Of a stretch of DNA of 64,000 nucleotides, positions 20,998 through 30,794 are shown piece after piece. Position 1 is the first letter of the stretch, and every line of letters begins with the position of its first letter. Made by a program: the position numbers and the translations under genes. Under the pieces are notes generated by a model. It was not told the origin of the DNA and did no database searches. It saw only the letters and a program-made list of their open reading frames with translations. The stretch comes from Protopterus annectens (Eukaryota > Chordata > Ceratodontiformes > Protopteridae), in NCBI RefSeq assembly GCF_019279795.1, contig NC_056733.1, positions 1,121,293,362-1,121,357,361 on the forward strand, read 5' to 3'.

Positions 20998-22036
20998 AGA
21001 CCCTGGAGGGTCTCAGCTTCCACAACAAGTTTTGAATGTTATTTTGGAGGCCAGAAGGCCTAGTACAAGGAAAGTTTACGCTGATAAATGGAGGAGGTTT
21101 TTGTTTGGAGCAAAGCAAAGGACTTTGATGTTTCCAAGCCTGATTTAAGTGTTTCTCTTCAATACCTTACAGATTTATTAGACAAGGGTTTGTCTTTCTC
21201 CTCTATAAAGGTTCATGCTGCAGCCATTTCTGCTCACTATGACTGTGACCCTCCTTTGTTCTCTCATCCTTTGTTTAAGCAATTTCTTAGAGGGGCAAAG
21301 AACATAAGACCCCCACGTAGAGCTCCTACTCCTGCCTGGGATCTCAATTTTGTGTTGGAAAAACTTACTTTACCTCCTTTTGAGCCTGCAGCTACTGCGA
21401 ATTGAAGTTTTGTCCTGGAAGACGGCTATTTTGTAGGCCAGCACGCCTGCAAGAAGGGATTCTGAATTACAGGCCCTTATGGCAGTTGAACCCTTCCTAA
21501 TTTTTCATAAGGATAGGGTATCTTTACGTACTAATCCTACTTTTATGCCTAAGGTGGTTTCTAGTGTGGCCTTGAACCAAACTATTCATTTGCCTACTTT
21601 TTATGCAGATCCCCAAAATAAAGGGGAGAAGATTTTGCACACTTTGGATATTCACAGGCAGTTGCGTTATTATTTGAGCAGAACTAAAGGGTTCAGACAG
21701 TCTCAACAGTTGTTTGTTTCTTTTGCCTTGGGTTCTCAGGGAAAGCCTGTTTCTAAACAAACTATTTCTAAGTGGATTGGTTTTTGCATTGCTTTCTGTT
21801 ATTCCCATCATGGTAAGGAGATTCCGGCTGGAATCAGGCCTCATTCAACTAGGGCTACTGCTACCTCTACAGCCTTTTTAAGGGGGGTGGCTACTAAAGA
21901 TATTTTGGAAGCAGCTACTTGGAGTTCAGTGCATACTTTTTCTAAACATTACCTCCTTCCTCTTTATTCTAAATCTAGGGCTGGATTTGCCACTGCAATA
22001 TTACAGGGCATTTTGGCAGCTCCTAATGCTTTATGA
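20998..22036 (+). pseudogene. DIRS-B tyrosine recombinase, damaged
   Basis: ARRPSTRKVYADKW starts the DNA-binding part (about 21050). The frame 21088-21405 holds FSSIKVHAAAISAHY and LRGAKNIRPPRRAP. It stops at 21403, and the next 70 bp are altered so that the TSARR-SELQAL box with the first catalytic arginine is destroyed. From 21479 the frame is open to the natural stop at 22036. This part holds RPHSTRATATS (the H-x-x-R pair, near 21838) and WSSVHTFSKHY (the probable catalytic tyrosine, near 21950). The enzyme should be inactive in this copy. Confidence 0.85.
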
Positions 22037-22071
22037 TTTTGCCAACCTCCCTTTACCTCTGCTTTGGGATT

Positions 22072-22173
22072 CTACCCATATGTAAGGACTGCAGCAATGT
22101 GAGATGAAGAACATAGTACAGTTTTGTACCTACCATAAATGTAGATGTTCGAAGATCCACATTGCTGTAGTCC
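22072..22173 (+). repeat. DIRS-B internal complementary region
   Basis: The block up to GAAGAACAT is the complement of the left end (17057 onward). The block from AGTACAGTTTTGTAC is the complement of the right end (to 22517). The two meet at about 22111-22113 with no spacer, which shows the true ends of the element and the expected circle junction. Confidence 0.85.
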
Positions 22174-22317
22174 AATTAACCCTCCCTCCTTCCCCTCTAT
22201 AGTTTGGAATGGTTGTATGGTTTGGGTGGTAGCTGTGATTTATACATATTTTGTTTTTGGGAAGTATTCTGTTTTTGGCTGTGGGCTTTCTTTTTAGGGC
22301 CTTCTGACATCTGGGGC

Positions 22318-22517
22318 AAGAAAAGACTGAGGATATGACGTCGGTCATGCGCTCTTATACCCTGACGCTCTGATGTCAGTTCTGAGCGCCCATGACAGAC
22401 GTCAGCCTAATACTTTGGTATTCGGGCCGACCGAGGACAGCGGACTACCCATATGTAAGGACTGCAGCAATGTGGATCTTCGAACATCTACATTTATGGT
22501 AGGTACAAAACTGTACT
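22318..22517 (-). repeat. DIRS-B right inverted repeat and extension
   Basis: 22326-22482 is the exact complement of the left repeat. The last 29 bp (22489-22517), including CATTTATGG and the palindrome GTACA-AAAC-TGTAC at 22503-22516, have no counterpart at the left end. They are copied only in the ICR. This asymmetry is characteristic of DIRS elements. Confidence 0.88.
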
Positions 22518-23260
22518 TTTTTCCAAAGGACACTATAATGCATTTATTTGCATTTAAGTTTAGTCCTTTGCTTTCTCATCAGCCATTTGTTTGTGTTGGA
22601 CACTCTCTTATTGGATGTTGGTGTAGTGAGAAGAATCTGTAATGGCTACTACTTGGTGCATCAGAAGCCTTTGACATTTTCTGTTATTTCCGAGGGAGTA
22701 GATACCATACAGGAGTAGATGCAATATGGAGCCGTGGTGTTCTCCACTGGCGACTGGTTTCTCTGTGGAAGTTGTTTCACCAGTCCTGACTTGTCTTACC
22801 TGCGAGTCAGTTGGCAATCTAATGAGTTATGCAGGGATTTATGCCTAGTTCTGAGAGTTTGATATGGTACCCCACTCCGATGTTGACAAAAGCCGTGGCC
22901 AGATCAAGGTTGGCAGTATGCTCCATTTTTACCTCCTTCATTGCCATGGTGACCCTCTTGAAGTCTACCAGGTTTAAGTAGGCAAGACCTTCCCTTAAAG
23001 CCACACTGGCTGGGTACAGTGTCTGTAGGTTGCTAGTGTCCTTGTTGATCATTTCCATGATGATTTATTTCATGATTTTGTATGTTAGACCTGTCAGGCT
23101 GATGAGTTTGTATTTCCTGGGTTCAGTTTGATGGTCCACCGTTAGAAAGAGGGATGACTTGCTTTGCTGGTTAGCTGTGCTGTAAACCTTGAAGCAGGGA
23201 GATGACTGCAAAGCCAGATAGCTTTGGGGCCCTTTTTCTTTTTGAGCATAATTCATTTTT
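22518..23260 (-). mobile_element. CR1-like LINE copy 1, segment iv (RT region)
   Basis: The LINE resumes after DIRS B with TTTCCAAAGG, matching TTTCCCAAAGG at 34948-34958 in copy 2. The minus frame 22819-23058 reads DLATAFVNIGVGYHIKLSELGINPCITH, the RT catalytic 'DLAKAFD' region. 23065-23100 reads a SLTGLTYKIM-like motif. The minus frames match LINE copies 2 and 3 in the same order. The LINE is lost upstream of about 23260-23490. Confidence 0.7.
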
Positions 23261-23489
23261 TTTTATTGCATACCACGTTTGTCTGCTACCTGTTTCAGGA
23301 CACCGTAAGTGATGGCCAAGATTATGAAGACTCCACCTGTTAAGTTTGCCACTTGCCCTTTTGCATCTGGTTTGTAATTCCGTATGCACTGCCTGTCTGT
23401 TGCTAAATGCTGTCACTTCTACTCTTGAGTAGAAATACGAGATGTAGCTTAACAAGGGAGCATTTTCTGATCTCTGCTTAGTGTACAAC

Positions 23490-23821
23490 TTTCCTTTAAA
23501 TGCAAGGGAAAACCGTATTTATTATCTAAATTTTGTTAGAAAACTTTGAGTAGTAGTCTATATCTGAAGGATTTTAGCAAGCCTGTGGAACATTTCCATT
23601 TTTGTTTGTGCAAGTCTACCTGGACATGCAAGTCTGTATCGTAGGGGTGTCTGAAGACCATTCTTTCTTGGTGCCTTGCTTAGAGTTTTGCAGTGTACAT
23701 GTTAAAACGCTTCCAGTTGCTGATTACGTCACTTTGTGAAGGTCAGACCATATTGGTGATTAGCTTGTTTTAGTATAGACTAATGTGCATCTGGTGCACC
23801 TGTATAATTTAATATTTGATA
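23490..23821. other. Short unassigned stretch
   Basis: I see no recognisable gene or repeat between the end of LINE copy 1 and the hAT-like element. Confidence 0.4.
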
Positions 23822-23829
23822 TCTTAAAG

Positions 23830-24273
23830 CAGTGGTACACAACCTTTTTGTGGGGAGGGCCACTACACAAATTCTTAATGCATCTGCGGCCCACCTCAAA
23901 ACCTAGTAAGTCGTTAACAATAGGTACAGGTGACTGGCATTTTTATTTAAGACAGCAGTCAAATTGCCTGTTTTCTGCATAAATTTTGCATTTAACTTTA
24001 TTCTGGCTTGCAGCCATGTCTTACTACAAACTCTTGCAGAAAGTTACTTCTGTTTACAGACTACAAGTTATAAACAAAGAATAGTTACTTCCACGGCTAA
24101 AATTAGAGGTGGGTGCAACTGCAGTCAATTAGGCAAGTAAGCATGTGCTGGAAAGTTTGCATGACTGGAGTAAGGCATAGCATTTTTTCACTTTTTTTTT
24201 TGTTACTGTCTGGGGGCCGGATGGCATTGCATGGCGGGTCAGATTTGGCCCCTGGGCTGGATGTACACCAATG
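23830..24273 (+). mobile_element. hAT-like non-autonomous DNA transposon
   Basis: The left end CAGTGGTACACAACC and the complement of the right end CATTGGTGTACATCC are imperfect terminal inverted repeats of the CAGNGGT type common in hAT elements. The right side has TCAGATTTGGCCCCTGGGCTGG, a phrase typical of vertebrate hAT MITEs. Candidate 8-bp target duplications are TCTTAAAG at 23822-23829 and CTGTAAAG at 24274-24281, with five of eight positions matching. No transposase is encoded. Confidence 0.65.
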
Positions 24274-24284
24274 CTGTAAAGGCT

Positions 24285-24869
24285 GCTGCCAGCACTAGTA
24301 ATTAATGGTACTGTATCTGATTATTCATAGTTAGGAAAGTGTTCCTCTGTATTGGTAGCCAGACCCATTACTACTCTGGTGTCAGTGGTTTGAAGCCAGG
24401 AGGTGATTACCAGACTAGTCAGCCAGGGTTTCTGTGCTTCCCAGTTCTCCCCGTAGATCATCATCATGAAAAACTGGTTACAGCCATTTTCAAATCTCAA
24501 GGCCACAGATCTGGCTGGAGATCGTTTTCCTGCCTTCCGGAATCACAGCATTGGGGACTTTCTTTTCTGTCAGAAGGCACGTGTTAGCATCTCTGCCAGA
24601 GTCCTTTTGCAAACGCCTGTTTTTTTCAGTGGGTGCTTTCCATTAGAATGCTGTTGCCTATGCCAATTGTAGAAATACCAGCATCATTCCACGTCTAAGG
24701 TTCCGTTATGTCCTGACAGAGTTTTTGACACCAGTGATGTTGCAAGTTACACTTTATTTATTAGAGTTGACCTTCTGTGCCACTTCCTGTGACACTGTTC
24801 TTTATGTAGGCTCTTAAGTTTGAGTGCGATCTAGTGGTGGTTGCTTTTTGTACATTGGCTTTTACTCCA
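24285..24869. other. Unassigned stretch
   Basis: No gene or named repeat recognised. The open frames 24339-24587 and 24466-24672 overlap and lack domains. Confidence 0.4.
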
Positions 24870-26700
24870 GGAATTTAATTTTTATTTGTTTGACATTTGG
24901 TTACTGGGAAAGTCTAACTGGGTGGGTGACCAATTTTCAGCGTAGGCCTGGGGAGAAAGGCTCCATATTTTAATATACAATACAGTAGTAAAACATAACA
25001 TGATGTAAGCGTACAAGAAGTAATAGAATAGTATAAATATTCAATGTAGGGATGATACAGAGGAAAAATAGGAGAGAAGTAGAAATATCCATAAATGGTA
25101 TATAAGAATTTGAGTATAATGCAGTTTGTGAGGTTTTTTTTGCTTTTGTTTTACATTTGTTCGTGCTGTTTATCAAGTTTCATTTTTATTTACATATGCG
25201 CATTTACAAATAGAAAGATGAGAAATTGTTTAGATAAGAATAGTAATTTGGTATATATTTGTAATGTGATAAAGGAGCAGATAAGAAAAGATGCATGTTG
25301 GGCTTCTAGCAAGGTTGATTGCAGCCAGCTTGTTGTTTTATAGGGACAGTTGCGTAACTTAAGTAGTTTTGGCTTAATTTTAAATAGCCTGTGATTGTTT
25401 GTGGACCTAATGTCTAGTGGTAGTGTATTCCTTAACTTGGTAATTGAGTAGGAATAAAGGGATTGTCCTGTGGTTTTATTTGGCTTCTATAGGGTTAATG
25501 GTTTGTCTTCGAAATGTAGTGCTTTGTTGGGAGTATAGGTTTGACGTACACAACTTACGGAGGGACATTTTTGTTTATTATAGATTTGTATGTACTATGG
25601 TTAGTTTCTGGTAGTTGATGGGGTAGATTCAGCCAATTAAGGGAAGAAAGGGCAGTACAATGATGGAATAGCATGTTGCAATTTTATTACAACAGGATTC
25701 GCGTTTGTTAATGTGATTTAGGAGTTGGTTAGTATATGGTACAGCATAATAAGGAAGGTAAGAGGTTTATGGATGATAGTGTTATTTTAGTGGTTTGGTT
25801 CATGACATTTTTGTGTGTACATGGCATTCCTAGTTTTTGATAGTATATTGCATTTGCAGGTCAATAGTTAGTTTATTTAGCAATAGTGACTACTAGTAGT
25901 TTGGCATGATGAACAAGTTCCATTTCTGTGTTGAGGGAATGTATTTTAAAATCAGTGGGGTATGGTTTAGATGTGAAGAAAAGTAATTTGGATTTGTTGG
26001 GGCTTAGTAAAAGATTTGCGTAATTGAGCCAGTTTTCAGTGGAAGTAAAAGCCGATTCTGGTTTTAATTTTAGTTTAATTGTGGTGGGTACGATGGTTGA
26101 ATAGTCTGCTACTTTGGCTGGAGGCAGTATGGAGGTTGTTTTATAAAGATGTTAAATAGAAGGGGCTCTCGGGACTCCTGTATTGTTGGGGAGATATGGT
26201 GAATAAGAGGTTTGCCATTTTGCACACTTATCTTAGAGATGATTAGCTTGAGAACCATTGTAGAGAAGAGTTCTAAAGTTTTATGTTTAGATAGTTCATT
26301 AAAAAGTTTTTGGTGTGACATTGTGTTGAAAGCTTTTAATAGATCAAGGAATATTGCTGATGATGGATATCCTAGGTCCCTAGCTCTATTTACTTGACTT
26401 TATCTGTAAAGGATATTAGGGCAGTTGCTGTACTGTGTGGTGTTCTGAAACCCTGCTGGGGTGGGGGTAAGTAGTCTGTTAGAAATGAGGTATTCAGGAT
26501 GTTGCATATGTGTACATTTTTCGAAGGTTTTGGAGAGGGGACAGAATAGAGATGGGACAATAGTTGGATGGGTTTGATTTTTCCTCCTTTTTATGTAAGG
26601 GGTAACAGTTGATTTATTCCATATTAGTGGTACATGTGATTCTAAGATCTGTTTGTAAGGATGCTAACTGGGTAAGCTATAGCATCAGCTGCTAGTTTTA
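24870..26700 (-). mobile_element. L2-like LINE, RT region to 3' end, decayed
   Basis: On the minus strand, frames give PISILSPLSKTFEKCTH (near 26540), LLTPTPAGF..THSTATALI, then FLDLLKAFNTMSHQKLF (26270-26340, the RT catalytic region), PLLFNIFI, and an L2-like end with 'LPLDIRSTNNHRLFKIKLK' near 25390-25440. The order and wording match the L2/jockey-type RT. Many frameshifts are present. The 3' end near 24880 shares its tail with the fragment at 5610-5770. The EN domain is missing, so this is a 5'-truncated copy. Confidence 0.75.
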
Positions 26701-28674
26701 AATATTCAGATGAGAATCGTCAAAATTACAAGAAAGCTTGTAAGGTAGATAATCGCATGATTGTGGTTCCTCTAGTCTTTGGTAATATTCCTCATGTAGT
26801 CCTTCTGCCAAAAGGTTGCTTTCCTCTTTTTGACACTGATCCCCTATTTAAGGGTCATAGGCTCTTTCCAAAACTAAGCATATTTAGTCTTTTTGTGACT
26901 CACTAGTTAGAGGATCTGGACAAAAGACTGGACCAACTGGCCGCCTCTGCTTGAAGACCCAAAAATCTGTAAATACCTACATGTGATGCAACACAAGGGG
27001 GTTGGCCAGCCATTAAACCCTATTCTCTCCTGACTGCAGAAAGATTGTGTGGAGAACTAGGAAGCACTGCAAGGCCCTTTGTAGACATCCCGAAGGACAC
27101 CACAGTGTTGCTTGTGAGAACCCCGAGACTCTGTGGCACCAGTAATTGAGTGCGTCTTTAGACCACTGGTGAGAGTTCAGTTAGGTCAGAGGGGTCAAGC
27201 CAGATCCTAGTTTCCGTGTGGCAGCCCTGAGAGAGGCTCCAGACCCTCACAATAAAGCTGTTTGCCCTTTAGATATGCAATCCTGTGCATTGGGCAAGTT
27301 TGAGAAGTGCATGTTTACATCTGCCACTTTATCCTTAAAGCACTGAACTACTTTGTGCATGTGGTGGATTCCCCCTGGGATTTGGCAGATGAAATACATC
27401 AGGTTTTGAGTGAGTTTTCGGGCTGGGTATTGCCTGACTAAACTCTGGCCTGTATTTCTTTTAGTACAAGCCATTACAGACTTGTTCATTGTGGCAAAGT
27501 GTGCTGTTCAGGCATCAGACTCTGGATTTAATTTCTTGCAGTGTGTGTACCCTCATGGTCCACATTGCATGAATAGTGGCAGTGGTAGCTGTTAAGGCAG
27601 TAGACTCCATTATGGCCTTGCAAGCAGTTCAAGCTACACGTGGCTGGTCTTGCATTAGTCACATTTTAAGATTTTCTTGACTTTTCTTTGTCATGTTCTG
27701 TTCTCTTTGCCTCAGCAGCATCTAGTAAATATGGAAACACAGGATAAGTTTTTGTTCTGTACATGACAAATTTCTGTACTTCCATTCTTTAAAAAAAATG
27801 TGGAGGGCTGACCCAGCTTGTGGTTTTGGTGCAGTAATTAACAGCATCAACAACTTGAAAGGGACCCATTGCCCATTTTGATTTCCAGCAGGGCTGCTAG
27901 CCAAGAAGTCATGGTTCTTGATATTTGCCCTGAGGCTGCAATCCACAGACCTTTATCAACTGTGTACCATGTTTTAGGTATTGGGAGGGCACTTTTCATT
28001 TCCATCGAACTTTGTAAAATGTCATGAAGTAAAGACGTGTAGGTCATGGTGTACCCCTGGATAAGATATCAATCCCCTTTTGTTTCCCCTTTCCTACTCT
28101 TGTCAGATGCCCCACCCCTTCACAGACAAGTGCAAGGAAGATGATGCAACTCTTGCAGAAAAGAGTTGTCCATGAGGTCTAGGCATACCTGAAAGGCTTA
28201 AGATGTTGTTCTGTATTCTTTTTTGGTGTTGATAAAAAAAAAAAATCTGACCCGTAATGGAACTTGGTGGCCTAAACACTATATTGTCCTGATAGACATT
28301 TCGATTTATCCACATGCAGTCTCTTTGTTGGAGAAAAGACTGCATATGCCGTTTTCACCTCAAGATGCCCATCTCTCCATCAGAGCTAGGAAGATGCCCA
28401 GGAGGTGTTTGTGCTTGCAGGTCATTAACCCTTTGTTCTCAACTCTGTTCCTTGATTTCTTGAGTGTTGATACATGTCTGTAATAGCAGCTCCTTAGAAG
28501 CTGCAGTAAGCCAAGATATTCTCTTGCTAAGACTAATGGTTCCTTACTGAATTATCTAAAGCTTCTGGTGGACATAGAGTCTCTGGATAAATTGTTCTTC
28601 CTGGGGATCATTGTGGATTTTGAAGTGTCCCATTTCTGGTTCAGGCTGTGACCTTTATAGACCTGTTGTACCCA
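26701..28674. other. Unassigned stretch, faint protein-like frames
   Basis: Plus-strand frames at about 26760-27590 contain readable stretches such as VFGNIPHVVLLPKG, GSTARPFVDIPKD, KALNYFVHVVDSP and VQASDSGFNFLQ, broken by stops. They may be a decayed gag-like gene of another retroelement, but I cannot assign a family. The rest of the stretch shows nothing I recognise. DIRS copy C begins at 28675. Confidence 0.35.
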
Positions 28675-28794
28675 GATGTTCTTCGTGTTTCACTGTTGCA
28701 GTCATTACATTTGGGTTATCTGCTTGCAGGTAGCCCTCAGTCGGCCTGATTAACAAAGTCTTTGGTCCTGCGCCGGTTGCTGTCCCTTCTTCCA

Positions 28795-28821
28795 TGACGT
28801 CAGGTCGTCAGGGGTGTAAAA
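28795..28821 (+). promoter_or_regulatory. CRE-like site and TATA-like box, copy C left repeat
   Basis: The palindrome TGACGTCA at 28795-28802 is the consensus CRE/ATF site. GTGTAAAA at 28814-28821 is a weak TATA-like box 11 bp further on. A conserved CATCAGTCTTTCTTGCC stretch follows and could hold the transcription start. The mirror copy at the right end is described separately. Confidence 0.55.
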
Positions 28822-28994
28822 CATGCAGCCGACACCATTACATCAGTCTTTCTTGCCATGCGGTGCCCGAAGCAGAAACAGTTCGCAAGTGCCAGTTGGC
28901 TGACTCCTGAAATTTTCATTTTCGAGTTTCAGAACCTAAGTCTTCAACTAAAGCCAAGTACCCCGCTGGGGAAATTTTTTCTTGCTCCTTACCG

Positions 28995-30794
28995 ATGTCA
29001 GTAAAAGTTAATAATTGCATTACTTGTGGAAAGCAAATACCTCCTAAACATTTTCATTCGTACTGTATTCCTTGCCTAGGTCCTGACCATGACGTACCCT
29101 GCTGTCTGTTTTGTGCTTTATTTAATCAGCGCACTATTCGTCGTCAGTATATTTTCGCCTCTAAATATTTCGATTCTCTGTTTAATTATCCAGAAATGTC
29201 GTCTGTTAGCCATCTGACTACCGGGATTCCAAAAAATGCAATGATAAAGACAGAGACAGGCCGCCGAGGTCCTAAACTGTCGACAACACTTCTTATAAGC
29301 CAGTCACCAGTTCGCTGGTACTCAGTGAGGTGCTTTGGCAGCCCCTGATACCCGCTACTTCTGATTTGCAGGCCTCTACTGAGACCCATTCGGAGTCCGG
29401 TATGCTGCAAGGTGCTTCAACTATGGAACCCGTGGATGTCTCTACCTTGGATGGGTCCGGAGCCACTGTACAGGCACCGGCTTCTGAGGATGTATTCAGG
29501 TCTACGGACTTGCATATTAAACAGACGCCACCTTCTTTACTTAGGCTTAAATCTCAATCCATGCCTAAAATAATGACGCCCAGGCCACATGCTCAGGCCT
29601 CTGTGCCTAAAATACAAATGAGAATGGCTGAAGATCTAATAACTTTAATCAGGGGTAGCCAATCCCCCCCCCCCCTTCTAAGAGGCCTAGGACAGAAGTT
29701 GATTATGAATCTTCTGATCAGGAGTCTTTTTTTTTTCCGATTCTTCTGATGATCTGGATTTGCCCTTATCTACTTATGAAGATTCTGATGCAGAGGACTC
29801 CATTCCCTCTGCTTCCCCTCCTGAGTATTTTTCTTTGGGGAAACCTTGCATACTCTAAGGGAGCATTTCCACTGGTGAAGCCAGGATTTTTCTGATTCAA
29901 AAAAGAGGCTTAGGAATTTCCTTCTACCTCAGCATAGGCATTTAGCTATTCCTCCTATACTAGACATTGTTGATGCTTTTTCGGAATCTAGTTTGGCCCC
30001 TGATTCCCTGCCTCCTGCTCATAGAAAACCTGACTGATAGGGTCCCTGAATCCCACAAGTTCCTTTTTTAAAAATCCTGTTGCAGATCCAGAGACTATTT
30101 CACAGGAGCCCAAGAGCATTAAGGCTTCTACTGCTAAAAATCCTACCACTTCTGATGGACTCCAGGGCGCTGAATAGATGGGATAAGAAGGTTTACACTT
30201 GTGCAACCTTGGCCATTAAGGCTTTAGACTGCCAGTTTCATATGTTAAAGTATCAGCAACATGTTATTGGACTGCTTAAAAAAATTGTTTATTTTCCACA
30301 GAGTCAGGAATCAAGAATTACAGGATTTAATGCATTCTGCTGAACAAGTTGGAAAACATACTTTGAAATATGGTTTTGATTCATTTGAGGCCTCTAGCAG
30401 GGCTGCTGTTACTGGGTCTGTGCTCAGAAGGCATGCTTGGCTTAAGGAGTAATCTTTGCCCGATCATGTTAAATCTAAATTGTTGGATGCTCCTTTAAAT
30501 CAAGACTGCCTGTTTGGCAACAAGGCTGAGGAAGTCCTTAAAAAGCTGGAAGATGAAGCTAAATCTATGCAAACTGTTAGATTTTTTTTACAAGTTCAGC
30601 CTCCTAGATTTAGTAGGCACCGGCTCTCTAAGAATTGGTCCTTTCCAGCACCTTCCAGGTCTTCTCAAGCCAAAACCAGACACAGCAAAAACCCCAGGTT
30701 TCAGTCCCAGGGGACACACAGAACTAAGCAGTGGGGGGCCTCCACTTCCAAATCTGGGAATAAGACTCACCCCTGTGGTAAGCTGTCTCAATGA
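28995..30794 (+). pseudogene. DIRS-C gag, broken
   Basis: The start codon and zinc-finger-like N-terminus are present (NNCITCGKQIPPKHFHSYC, then CLGPDHDVPCCLFC). The first frame runs to about 29346. Later pieces hold PKIQMRMAEDLITLIRGS (29580-29660), YTCATLAIKALDCQFHMLKYQ (30190-30250) and SVLRRHAWLKE. A stop at 30450-30452 follows. The last frame (30456-30794) has DEAKSMQTV and SRHRLSKNWSF and ends in the ATGA overlap with pol. Homopolymer C and T runs near 29666 and 29728 coincide with two of the frameshifts. Confidence 0.8.

Larger units (their letters stand above)
17056..22517 (+). mobile_element. DIRS-like retrotransposon, copy B
   Basis: This is the best-preserved copy of its subfamily. 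It has a left inverted repeat 17056-17226, intact gag, a pol gene with a few small deletions, a mostly open recombinase gene, an ICR at 22072-22173, and a right inverted repeat 22318-22488 with a 29-bp extension to 22517. The inverted repeats are identical over about 150 bp, which points to a young insertion. It is inserted in CR1-like LINE copy 1, and no target duplication is visible. Confidence 0.93.
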
